A stretch of 64,000 nt of DNA. It comes from Candidatus Thiodiazotropha sp. (ex Myrtea sp. 'scaly one' KF741663) (GTDB taxonomy: Bacteria; Pseudomonadota; Gammaproteobacteria; Chromatiales; Chromatiaceae). The stretch spans positions 186,001 through 250,000 of the forward strand of contig JAHXIQ010000004.1 in assembly GCA_025655555.1 (NCBI GenBank), written 5' to 3'. Below, in pieces: positions 7,506 to 15,606 of this stretch (the stretch's first letter is position 1; each line of letters opens with the position of its first letter). A model generated the notes under the pieces. That model was not told the origin of the DNA. It searched no databases and saw only the letters and a program-made list of their open reading frames with translations. The position numbers were made by a program, and so were the translations under genes.

Positions 7506-8240
7506 ATGAATAGAGATCTCAAACAGGCACCCGGACCCTCGCGGGTTCTACTGGTGGAAGATGATGTGGAACTCGCGGAATTGGTTCGCGAGTATCTGCA
7601 ACGCTACGAGTTCGAGGTGAGTCTGGAGCATCGTGGAGACACCGCATCAGATCGTGTGCGTGCCGAGGAGCCGGATATCCTGGTGCTCGATCTCAATCTG
7701 CCCGGTCGGGATGGACTGGATATCTGTAGAGACCTGCGTATGGACTATCACGGGCCGATAGTGATGTTTACTGCCAGAGATGAGGATGTCGATGAGATTG
7801 TCGGGCTTGAACTGGGGGCTGATGATTACCTGACCAAGCCGGTGGAACCCAGGGTGCTGCTGGCGAGGTTGAGATCTTTGTTGCGGCGTTATCATTCGGT
7901 TGAGCAGAATTCGTCAGAAGCCTCCAGTGATCTGCTTAGCTTTGGTCAGTTGAGTATCGATGCAAGTGCCCGTGCAGTGATCCTGAAGTCTCAGCTGATT
8001 GAACTCTCCACCGGTGAATTTGATCTGCTCTGGTTGTTGGCCAGCAGGGCTGGCAAGGTAGTGGATCGTGATAGCGCCCTGAAAACACTGCGTGGGTTTG
8101 GCTATGACGGTATGGATCGCTCGGTGGATATCGGTATATCCCGCTTGCGTCGTAAATTAGAGGATGACGCCAACCATCCCTATCGTATTAAAACCGTCCG
8201 GGGGCGAGGTTATCTGTTTGTCCCCGACGCCTGGGTCTGA
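7506..8240 (+). CDS. OmpR-family response regulator (RstA-like)
   Basis: A 244-residue two-component regulator. The receiver domain has the acidic pair in LLVEDD, phospho-acceptor Asp62 in LVLDLNLPG and Lys111 in LTKPVE. The C-terminal winged helix (about residues 140-240) ends with the usual KTVRGRGYLF. The ATG at 7506 is preferred over the upstream TTG at 7491 because AGAAGAG sits just before it. The histidine kinase follows 6 bp downstream. Direct repeats at 7415 and 9839 suggest that it controls its own operon and the porin/exporter genes. Confidence 0.9.
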   Translation: MNRDLKQAPGPSRVLLVEDDVELAELVREYLQRYEFEVSLEHRGDTASDRVRAEEPDILVLDLNLPGRDGLDICRDLRMDYHGPIVMFTARDEDVDEIVGLELGADDYLTKPVEPRVLLARLRSLLRRYHSVEQNSSEASSDLLSFGQLSIDASARAVILKSQLIELSTGEFDLLWLLASRAGKVVDRDSALKTLRGFGYDGMDRSVDIGISRLRRKLEDDANHPYRIKTVRGRGYLFVPDAWV

Positions 8241-8246
8241 TTAATC

Positions 8247-9842
8247 ATGGGTCGTCTATACATCACCTTGTACGGTGTTTTGTTCGTTACCTGCGGGCTG
8301 TTTATTGCTGGATTGGTCTGGCTGCCTGATGTGGCCTTGCGTGGTACGGTCCAGCGCTATTACGAAAGAGCATTGATCGGTGCTTACGATCTGGTGGAAG
8401 CACGCCTTGAGGAATACCCCCAGGCGCAGTGGGATGAGGTAATAGACAAACTCGCACCACATTTTCATTATGGGCTTGCACTCTATGGTCCAGAGGATCT
8501 GGACGGTCTGGCTATTGCCGCTTCAGAGCAGCTGCGGTTGAAACAGGATCGGTTGATATTTCAGGATGAGGGAGAACAGACCCGATTCTTCAAGCGGGTA
8601 CTGGATGCCGACCGTTACCTGATGATGGTGTTGGGACCCAATCCTGAGCAGGAGGAAATTGATCAGGTAAAAGGGATTATCTATCTGATTGAGTCACGTT
8701 TTCTTGACAGTGACAGAGCAGATTGGCCAGATGTGCTCACCGAGCTGGGGCAGATTTTCGATATGCCGCTGGCCTTATTGTCTTTGGATGATGCTGCACT
8801 GCCAACAGAAAGGTTGGCTGACATCAAAGCCGGAAAAGCGATTGTGCTCGGATTGGAGAATCAGGAAGAGACCTATTTCAAGCGGCTGGGTGAATCTGAT
8901 CAGGTGTTTCGTGCCGGTCCCTTCGAAGTGCCACCGATCCTACGCTATTTCAATATCTTTTTGCTGGTCTTACTGGCACTGTTGATTGCCTTGGCGGTGT
9001 ACGTCTGGGTTCGTCCTGTTTGGCGTGATCTGAATCAGTTCGACCGGGGAGTCCGGCATTTCGGTACGGGTGATTTGGATACCCGCTTACTGGTCAACAA
9101 GCGGTCTGCATTAAGACCGCTGGCAGATACCTTTAATGCGATGGCAGAGCGTATGCAACGGTTAATCCATTCGCACAAGGAGTTGACCGGTGCAGTCTCT
9201 CATGAACTGCGGACTCCCATTGCCCGATTGCGGTTCAGAGTGGATATGCTGGAGGAGCCACTATCCAGTAGCGACTATCAACGTCATATTACAGCAATGC
9301 GTAAGGATATCGTTGAGTTGGAAGAGCTGGTCAACGAATCGCTCAGCTACTCACGGTTTGATCGTGAACGTCCGGATCTGGTGTTGGAAGCCGTGACACT
9401 GGATGAATGGTTGAGCATTTTGCTGATCGAACTGAATGACGAAATGTTGGCAGTGGAAGTCCAGCTTATTTCTTCACCGGATAGTAAACATAAGCAGGTG
9501 ACACTGGATTCCAGACTAATGGGACGTGCGGTTAAAAACCTACTGCGCAATGCTCATCGACACGCCTCTAACCGAATTTTTTTGAGTGGCAGTTGTGTCG
9601 GTGGAGAGGTATTTATTGTTGTTGAGGATGATGGAACAGGTGTTCCTGAGGCGGACAGGGAGCGTATCTTCGAACCCTTTGCCAGGCTCGATGCCGCTCG
9701 GGATAGAGAGTCCGGTGGCGTTGGTTTGGGACTGGCTATCGTGAATCAGATCGTCCGGTGGCATCAGGGAAACGTGCGCGTGGAGACATCCCCGTTGGGT
9801 GGCGCCCGCTTTGTTATTACATGGCCGGTTACACAAAGCTGA
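8247..9842 (+). CDS. Sensor histidine kinase (RstB-like)
   Basis: A 531-residue membrane kinase. Order of parts: first membrane helix (about 5-27), periplasmic sensor (28-232), second helix (about 233-254), HAMP, HisKA with His319 in SHELRTPIARLRF, and HATPase_c with NLLRNAHRHA, DDGTGVP and GVGLGLAI. All motifs for kinase activity are present. The periplasmic domain shows repeated acidic segments; its ligand cannot be told from sequence. It pairs with the response regulator 6 bp upstream. Confidence 0.92.
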   Translation: MGRLYITLYGVLFVTCGLFIAGLVWLPDVALRGTVQRYYERALIGAYDLVEARLEEYPQAQWDEVIDKLAPHFHYGLALYGPEDLDGLAIAASEQLRLKQDRLIFQDEGEQTRFFKRVLDADRYLMMVLGPNPEQEEIDQVKGIIYLIESRFLDSDRADWPDVLTELGQIFDMPLALLSLDDAALPTERLADIKAGKAIVLGLENQEETYFKRLGESDQVFRAGPFEVPPILRYFNIFLLVLLALLIALAVYVWVRPVWRDLNQFDRGVRHFGTGDLDTRLLVNKRSALRPLADTFNAMAERMQRLIHSHKELTGAVSHELRTPIARLRFRVDMLEEPLSSSDYQRHITAMRKDIVELEELVNESLSYSRFDRERPDLVLEAVTLDEWLSILLIELNDEMLAVEVQLISSPDSKHKQVTLDSRLMGRAVKNLLRNAHRHASNRIFLSGSCVGGEVFIVVEDDGTGVPEADRERIFEPFARLDAARDRESGGVGLGLAIVNQIVRWHQGNVRVETSPLGGARFVITWPVTQS

Positions 9843-9863
9843 CAACTGTTACAGGCTGATACA
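9839..9863 (+). promoter_or_regulatory. RstA-like repeats before the porin operon
   Basis: Three related units, CTGACA (9839), CTGTTACA (9846) and CTGATACA (9856), recur every 7-10 bp, overlapping the kinase stop codon. They resemble the repeats at 7415-7434 in front of the regulator gene, so the porin and exporter genes are a likely target of this two-component system. Confidence 0.55.
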
Positions 9864-9944
9864 ATCCTATACAAGTGCACCACAGACGGGCGCTGTGTTC
9901 TCTCTTAATCTGGTGTCGTCATTTAACAAAATGGAGACGACACT

Positions 9945-10751
9945 ATGTTACTCAAGCTCAATACTCGTACCTTCAAGACCGCTATACCCGCGCTGACATT
10001 AATTGCTGTGTTATCAGGTGCCTCTGAAGATGCGTCGGCAGGTGAGTGGAGTGTAGGCGCTAACGTCTTGGGTGGACGCAGTCCAATCGTAGGTGAAGGT
10101 GGCGTTACTGCCCTGTTCCCAGTGGTGGCTTATAAAGGTGAACGGTTTTACGCCAATCTGGGTAATCCGGGGATCTCACACTTCAACGGCCTGACTGACT
10201 TTGGTGGACTGGGTTTCAGCGTCATCAAGGGCGATCACTACACCATCGATCTGGTGGGAAAAATCCGTGCAATAGGGATCGATCCTGATGACAACGATAA
10301 ATTAAACGGATTGCGTAAGCGCAAACCCGGTTTCGATGCCGGGATCAGTGCGCGCTGGGATATCGGTTACGGCGAGTTGAATGGACAGTTGCTGACCGAT
10401 GTCAGTAACCGATCCAAGGGTCAGGAAGCCATTGTCAGTTATGCATACCCGATGACGTCGGGTAAATGGACGTTGCGCCCGGAAGTGGGCCTCAGCTGGC
10501 AAAGCAGTGATTTGACCGACTACTACTTCGGTGTGCAAAGCGATGAAGTGAGGGTTGATCGAGCGCTCTACCAGGGTAAATCCACCGTTACACCTTTTGC
10601 CGGGATCCAGGCTGAGTATGCCATGAGTCAGCAGATTCATCTGATCGGCGGCGTCGGTGTGGGGCGCTTTGGTGATGGTATCAGTGACAGCCCCCTTGTT
10701 GATCAACGCAATGTTGTCGGTGGTTTTGCCGGTCTCATCTATCACTTTTAA
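9945..10751 (+). CDS. MipA/OmpV-family outer-membrane protein
   Basis: A 268-residue protein with a signal peptide (cleavage likely after DASA, about residue 28) and alternating beta-strand pattern ending in a terminal phenylalanine (GLIYHF), typical of an outer-membrane barrel. The internal SVGANVLGGRSPIVGEGG and LYQGKSTVTPFAGIQAEY match the MipA/OmpV family, a scaffold or porin-like group. It is the first gene downstream of the two-component system and 10 bp ahead of an adaptor/ABC exporter set, suggesting an envelope-stress or export function. GGAG precedes the ATG. Confidence 0.88.
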   Translation: MLLKLNTRTFKTAIPALTLIAVLSGASEDASAGEWSVGANVLGGRSPIVGEGGVTALFPVVAYKGERFYANLGNPGISHFNGLTDFGGLGFSVIKGDHYTIDLVGKIRAIGIDPDDNDKLNGLRKRKPGFDAGISARWDIGYGELNGQLLTDVSNRSKGQEAIVSYAYPMTSGKWTLRPEVGLSWQSSDLTDYYFGVQSDEVRVDRALYQGKSTVTPFAGIQAEYAMSQQIHLIGGVGVGRFGDGISDSPLVDQRNVVGGFAGLIYHF

Positions 10752-10761
10752 GTCATCCGAA

Positions 10762-11838
10762 ATGAACCTACGTCGCGGCATGGTTGTTCTGACTGTTATT
10801 GCGTTGATTCTGGCCGGCGGATTTGCAGGGTATGTGGATCAGGCGCAGGAGGTTGAGACAGTTCCTGTTGAGCGAGGGGATCTTAAACTTGTGATCAGGG
10901 TAACTGGTGAAGTCATCAATGATCGTACCGTAACCCTCACCGCATTGGTGGATGGTCAGGTAAGCCAGGTTGCCACAGCTTTGGGTGAACGGGTTCAGAC
11001 GGATCAGATACTGGCCTCTATGGATAACCGTGCCGCTGCCGCACGACAACAGCGTGCTCGAGCCTATTTACAGCAGGAGCAGGTACGTCGTCATGAAGAA
11101 GAGATGCGTTATCAGCGACTGGAGAAACTTTCAGTGAAAGCTGCGGTTTCCCAAGAACAATTGGAGCAAGCGAAGCTCAATTGGGAAGCTGCTACAGCTG
11201 CCTGGGAAGTGGCGAGAGCTGATCTGCGTCTTGCCGAAGTGGCCCAGGAGTGGCAACAGGTGCGCGCTCCGTTCGATGCGGTTGTGGTGGGAAAATCGAC
11301 GGAAGTGGGGCAATGGGTGGAGGCGGGGACTCAGCTGTTTTCCCTGGTCGCCCTGGATCAATGGGAGATCGAAGCTCATGTGGATGCGGTGGACAGCGGA
11401 CGCATAAAGCGGGGTCAACCCGTGGTCATTCGATGCGACGCTTTTCCCGAACGAACTTGGGAGTCGACCATCAACTGGATTGGTCCCAGTGTGGAGCGGG
11501 AGAAGGATAAGCGCCTCAACACCTTTCGGGTTCGGCTCGGCTTAGGTATTAATCCACCGTCACTGTTGCTTGGACAGCAAGTGGATTTAGAAATACTTGT
11601 CGATCGTCGCCAAGCGGTCTTAAAACTGCCGTTTGCAGCGCTAAAGGAGCAAGACGGTGATTTTCAAGTGGCGTTGATCGAGTCGGGACGACTGCGCTAT
11701 CGACAAGTTGAGACCGGATTGGAGAGCGACACCCATGTGGAACTGTTGGCTGGTGTCAAAGAGGGATTGAAGGTGGTCCGACTCGATGGAGAGCATTTTG
11801 AGACGGGGCTCCTTGTGAAAGAAGGAGCACTGCCATGA
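10762..11838 (+). CDS. Periplasmic adaptor (HlyD/MacA-type) of an ABC exporter
   Basis: A 358-residue membrane-fusion protein. An N-terminal anchor (about residues 7-24) is followed by a biotinyl-lipoyl half-motif, a coiled-coil hairpin (about 95-160, rich in Q and E), the second lipoyl half (VRAPFDAVVVGKSTEVGQWV) and a beta-barrel. The ATG at 10762, 10 bp after the porin stop, gives a sensible anchor. The next gene, an ABC ATPase, overlaps by 4 bp. It would link the inner-membrane MacB-type complex to an outer-membrane channel not encoded here. Confidence 0.9.
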   Translation: MNLRRGMVVLTVIALILAGGFAGYVDQAQEVETVPVERGDLKLVIRVTGEVINDRTVTLTALVDGQVSQVATALGERVQTDQILASMDNRAAAARQQRARAYLQQEQVRRHEEEMRYQRLEKLSVKAAVSQEQLEQAKLNWEAATAAWEVARADLRLAEVAQEWQQVRAPFDAVVVGKSTEVGQWVEAGTQLFSLVALDQWEIEAHVDAVDSGRIKRGQPVVIRCDAFPERTWESTINWIGPSVEREKDKRLNTFRVRLGLGINPPSLLLGQQVDLEILVDRRQAVLKLPFAALKEQDGDFQVALIESGRLRYRQVETGLESDTHVELLAGVKEGLKVVRLDGEHFETGLLVKEGALP

Positions 11839-12494
11839 TTCAAATTGAAGGATTGTACAAATCCTACTGGCGATCCGGTGTTGAGTTGGCGGTTATTCGG
11901 GGTGTCGATCTGTTTGTCGCGGCTGGTGAGTTTGTCGCCATCATGGGCCCTTCCGGATCCGGCAAAAGCACACTGCTGAATATTATCGGTTGCCTCGATA
12001 TTGCAGATCAGGGTCACTACCAATTGAGTGGGGAGAGAGTGGATCACAGCATCCCCCATAAGCTGGCCGAGCTACGTGCGCGTTATATCGGATTTATCTT
12101 CCAATCCTTCAATCTTATTCCAACCCGGACTTCACTCGATAATGTGGCGCTGCCGCTGCTCTATCAAGGGTTGTCACGATCAGCACGTAAAAGTCGTGCA
12201 TTGAGCACCTTGCAACGTGTGGGTGTTGCTGACCGCTCGACACACCTGCCCAGTCAACTCTCCGGTGGCCAACAGCAGCGTGTGGCCATTGCCCGGGCGT
12301 TGGTCAACCAACCTCAGCTGCTGATCGCGGATGAACCAACAGGCGCATTGGACAGCCGCAACGGTGAACAGGTCATGAAGCTCTTTAAGGAATTGCATGA
12401 AGAGGGACATACCATAGTGATGGTCACCCATGATCCTGTCATCGGTGAGTGGGCGGATCGAGTGGTATCACTGCGTGATGGTGTGGTTGTGTAA
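11835..12494 (+). CDS. ABC transporter ATP-binding protein (MacB/LolD type)
   Basis: A 219-residue nucleotide-binding subunit. It has Walker A GPSGSGKS (about residues 38-45), the Q-loop in FIFQSFNLIP, the signature LSGGQQQR and Walker B LLIADEPTGALD with the H-loop VTHDP. The family energises extrusion of lipoproteins, antibiotics or small molecules by mechanotransmission. The ATG overlaps the adaptor stop by 4 bp, and its own stop overlaps the permease start by one base, so the three are one translation unit. Confidence 0.95.
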   Translation: MIQIEGLYKSYWRSGVELAVIRGVDLFVAAGEFVAIMGPSGSGKSTLLNIIGCLDIADQGHYQLSGERVDHSIPHKLAELRARYIGFIFQSFNLIPTRTSLDNVALPLLYQGLSRSARKSRALSTLQRVGVADRSTHLPSQLSGGQQQRVAIARALVNQPQLLIADEPTGALDSRNGEQVMKLFKELHEEGHTIVMVTHDPVIGEWADRVVSLRDGVVV

Positions 12495-13738
12495 TGAACC
12501 GCTTCCGAATTTTTATTGAGTTATTAATAGAAGCGTTATTGGCACTCAAAGAAAACCGCTTGAGATCCCTGCTGAGCGTGATTGGGATCGCTATCGGTAT
12601 TGCTGCAGTGATGACGGTGAGTGCTGTGAGTAGTGGCGGCAAAGCCTTTGTGTTGAAAGAGTTGGAAACTTTCGGGCTACGTTCGGTGTGGGTGTTTCGT
12701 GACTATGAAGACAAGGATCCCAATCGACGGGTGCGCGAGGGATCGGGTCTGGTGGAGCAGGATCTGCCTGTGTTGAGTGGTAACTGTTGCCCGGCTGTGC
12801 ATCAACTCAGTCCGGTGACGTTGGCGGAAAACGATCCCATCATTCAATGGGGCAACCGTTACAGCAACGCTGCCATCAAAGGGGTAAATGCACGCTATTT
12901 GTCGATCAATAACGATCGATTGAAACTGGGACGTGGACTCAGGCAAGAGGATATCAGGGGACGTCGCCCCGTGGTCATTGTTGGTGAGACGGTCGGCAAG
13001 GATCTATTTCCGCAGATGGAAAATCCAGTAGGCAGTCATTTACGCATAGCGGGTCGTAAGTTCAGAGTGATCGGTGTCCTGCAATACAAAAGCAGGGATC
13101 TGCTTGCCAGCATCGGTTCAGAGGGAGGCGAGGATGCGAACAATCGCATCCTGCTGCCCTATACCCTGGTTCAGCAGATGAACGGGAACCGGGAGATCAG
13201 CTATCTGCAGGCGGAGGCGGTTTCCCTGAATCAGGCAGAGCGTGCCGTGGCACAACTGAAGCAGGTGTTGGAACGACGCCATCGTGGCGCCTATCAATAT
13301 ACTCAGGTGACGCTCGCCTCCTATCTCAAAACAGTGGATCGTATTCTCAGTGGCATTACAGCCATGGGTGTGGTGGCGGCTTCGACCTCGTTGCTAGTGG
13401 GCGGCATCGGTGTGGCGGGGATCATGAGTACTGCGGTTGTCGAACGCATCAGAGAGATCGGTGTGAGGATGGCCATTGGTGCCAACCGTCGACATATCCT
13501 GTTTCAGTTCCTGGCGGAAGCCGTACTGATCAGCGTGATGGGCGGTATTGCCGGTTTGGTGATCGGTCTCTTACTGGGTGGACTGCTGGATCTGGTAACC
13601 GGATTTCCACTGATACCCACAACCGGGGGTGTTCTCATCGGTTTGATCGTCTCTGTTTTGGTGGGATTGGCATCGGGGTATTACCCGGCACGTCGGGCGG
13701 CTGGTTTTTTACCGGTGGAGGCGTTAAGGCGTGATTAA
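12494..13738 (+). CDS. ABC transporter permease (FtsX/MacB type)
   Basis: A 414-residue permease of the MacB/FtsX family. The N-terminal helix contains the family block LRSLLSVIGIAIGIAAV, then a large periplasmic domain (about 50-265), and three C-terminal membrane helices with the conserved EIGVRMAIGANRRHI. It forms a tripartite exporter with the adaptor and ATPase upstream. Unlike E. coli MacB, ATPase and permease are separate proteins. Regulation by the adjacent two-component system is inferred from the binding-like repeats at 9839. Confidence 0.93.
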   Translation: MNRFRIFIELLIEALLALKENRLRSLLSVIGIAIGIAAVMTVSAVSSGGKAFVLKELETFGLRSVWVFRDYEDKDPNRRVREGSGLVEQDLPVLSGNCCPAVHQLSPVTLAENDPIIQWGNRYSNAAIKGVNARYLSINNDRLKLGRGLRQEDIRGRRPVVIVGETVGKDLFPQMENPVGSHLRIAGRKFRVIGVLQYKSRDLLASIGSEGGEDANNRILLPYTLVQQMNGNREISYLQAEAVSLNQAERAVAQLKQVLERRHRGAYQYTQVTLASYLKTVDRILSGITAMGVVAASTSLLVGGIGVAGIMSTAVVERIREIGVRMAIGANRRHILFQFLAEAVLISVMGGIAGLVIGLLLGGLLDLVTGFPLIPTTGGVLIGLIVSVLVGLASGYYPARRAAGFLPVEALRRD

Positions 13739-13812
13739 GATTTTGAGTTATGAGTTTTGAATTGAATGAGTGTGAAGGGCGCCGGATCCAATAATTTAAG
13801 GATGGGACGAAA

Positions 13813-14655
13813 ATGCGATTACTGAAAAGCATGATGATATTGCTGGTTTGCAGCTGTCTGGTGACGGCTTGTACCACACTACGTCACAGCCAGCGTATGG
13901 AGATCGATAATGGACAGATTGCGTATGCCACGCTTGGAGAGGGACCGTTGACGATTGTACTGGAAGCGGGTTTGGGTGACGGCATGGGGAGTTGGGACGG
14001 GATCTTTGAAGAGCTGTCATCGATTACAAAAGTCTTTGCCTACAGTCGGCCCGGTTATCTTCCCAGCAGCGCAACCAAGAAACCGCGTACACCGGAACAG
14101 ATTGTGGATGACCTTCGTCTGCTATTGATGCGTTCAGGCACTCATCCGCCTTACCTGCTGGTGGGACACTCACTGGGAGGGCTCTATATGCTTAATTTTA
14201 TCGAACGCTATCCTGATGAGGTGGCAGGTGCGGTACTCATAGATTCTCGTCATCCAATGATGACTCAAGCCTGTCATGAACAAGACCTTTCCAACTGTTC
14301 GCTTCCTACGGTGCTCTATGCTCTGCTGCCTTCCCATGTGCGTCGTGAATACGATGACGCGCAGCAATCATGGATGCCTGCTACCATCGGTGATACACCC
14401 CTGGTGGTAGTCAGCAGGGCGTCGGACGAGGGAATGGAATCAGACGCCCTTCAAGCACTGTGGATGGAAATGCAGACCGGACTATCTGAGCTGAGTGGCC
14501 GGAGTCAGCATCTGATTGCCGAGCATGCGGGGCATTATGTTCACAAACAGGAACCTGAGAGAGTGATCGAAGGTATCAACTGGGTAATCTCAGAATGGCA
14601 TTCAGGACAAGCGAAAGCAAAAGCAGATATTTCTGTGTTAAGTAATAAGGATTGA
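13813..14655 (+). CDS. Alpha/beta-hydrolase lipoprotein
   Basis: A 280-residue hydrolase with a lipoprotein signal, lipobox LVTAC at Cys20. The alpha/beta-hydrolase fold shows VLEAGLGDGMGSWDG (oxyanion region), nucleophile elbow GHSLGG, an Asp in LIDSRHP and a late His in AEHAGHYVH. The enzyme would be anchored in the outer or inner membrane and act on an ester or related bond; substrate unknown. It stands alone, 74 bp after the exporter operon. An AT-rich gene-end repeat lies at 13741-13764 in the gap. Confidence 0.87.
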   Translation: MRLLKSMMILLVCSCLVTACTTLRHSQRMEIDNGQIAYATLGEGPLTIVLEAGLGDGMGSWDGIFEELSSITKVFAYSRPGYLPSSATKKPRTPEQIVDDLRLLLMRSGTHPPYLLVGHSLGGLYMLNFIERYPDEVAGAVLIDSRHPMMTQACHEQDLSNCSLPTVLYALLPSHVRREYDDAQQSWMPATIGDTPLVVVSRASDEGMESDALQALWMEMQTGLSELSGRSQHLIAEHAGHYVHKQEPERVIEGINWVISEWHSGQAKAKADISVLSNKD

Positions 14656-14751
14656 GACCAGTAAAGTCACCCGGATTTAATGTATTCAATCTACTAAATA
14701 CAAAGTTATTCGGTTACAGTCAATGCCTCATTCCCATGCAATCGAGAGGCT

Positions 14752-15522
14752 ATGACATTTCAATTGCTGTTTCTATTTGGCGCAGGCTTTTTGGGTGGTG
14801 TTTTTAACTCAATTGCTGGTGGTGGTAGTTTTATCACCTTCCCGGCGCTGCTTTTTGTTGGTGTCACACCTATCAGTGCCAATGCGACCAACACCTTCGC
14901 CTCCTGTGCTGGGTACCTGAGTGGTGCTTATGCATTTCGAAAGGATTTATACGTTCACAAAGCAGCCTTGCCACGACTTGTATTTGTGAGTCTTATCGGT
15001 GGAGGTCTGGGTGCCTTGTTGTTACTGCAGACACCGGAATCTCTTTTTCGGGAAGCTATTCCCTGGTTGCTTCTATTTGCAACCGTTCTTTTTATCTTTG
15101 GTCGCGATATTAATCGCATACTAAGACAATTAGCATCCCATCACAGGCATGCTTCATCTGTTGGAAGTGTATTGTTGTTATTGATGTTGTTAGGGGTGTG
15201 TGTTTATGGTGGATTCTTCAATGCGGGTTTGGGGATCATTATTCTCAGCTATTTGGCGCTGGCGGGGTATTCCAATATCAATGAGATGAACGGCCTGAAA
15301 CTGCTCGTTTCTTCTATTGTTTCACTGACTGCCATTGTTCTGTTTATCTACGATGGTGCGATAGCCTGGTATGAGGGTGTGGTTGTCTTGCTTGGGACTT
15401 TAGCCGGTGGTTATGTGGCCGCTCACTATTCCCGCCAACTCCCTCAAGCCTATGTCAGCGCCTTCGTCATTGTCGTCAGTAGCGGCATTACGATTTACTT
15501 CTTCTTCGATATATATGCTTGA
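14752..15522 (+). CDS. TauE/SafE-family sulfite/anion exporter
   Basis: A 256-residue permease with about eight membrane helices. It carries the family's first repeat GGVFNSIAGGGSFITFPALL and a second repeat GGFFNAGLGIIILSYLAL. Members export sulfite, sulfoacetate or related anions; the specificity here is unknown. In a sulfur-oxidising organism a sulfite-related role would fit, but that is inference. GAGAGG precedes the ATG. It is monocistronic and convergent with nifJ. Confidence 0.9.
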   Translation: MTFQLLFLFGAGFLGGVFNSIAGGGSFITFPALLFVGVTPISANATNTFASCAGYLSGAYAFRKDLYVHKAALPRLVFVSLIGGGLGALLLLQTPESLFREAIPWLLLFATVLFIFGRDINRILRQLASHHRHASSVGSVLLLLMLLGVCVYGGFFNAGLGIIILSYLALAGYSNINEMNGLKLLVSSIVSLTAIVLFIYDGAIAWYEGVVVLLGTLAGGYVAAHYSRQLPQAYVSAFVIVVSSGITIYFFFDIYA

Positions 15523-15570
15523 TAGTGCTGGTCAACAACTGACACAACACAACGCATATACTTACGAAAA

Positions 15571-15605
15571 CTCAAAACTCAAAACTCAAAACTCAAAACT
15601 CAAAA
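15571..15605. repeat. Tandem repeat CTCAAAA x5
   Basis: Five exact copies of the 7-base unit CTCAAAA lie directly between the tauE-like and nifJ 3' ends, with the last copy 1 bp from the nifJ stop. Read on the other strand the unit is TTTTGAG, the same core as the gene-end repeats elsewhere in the window. Confidence 0.85.
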
Positions 15606-15606
15606 G

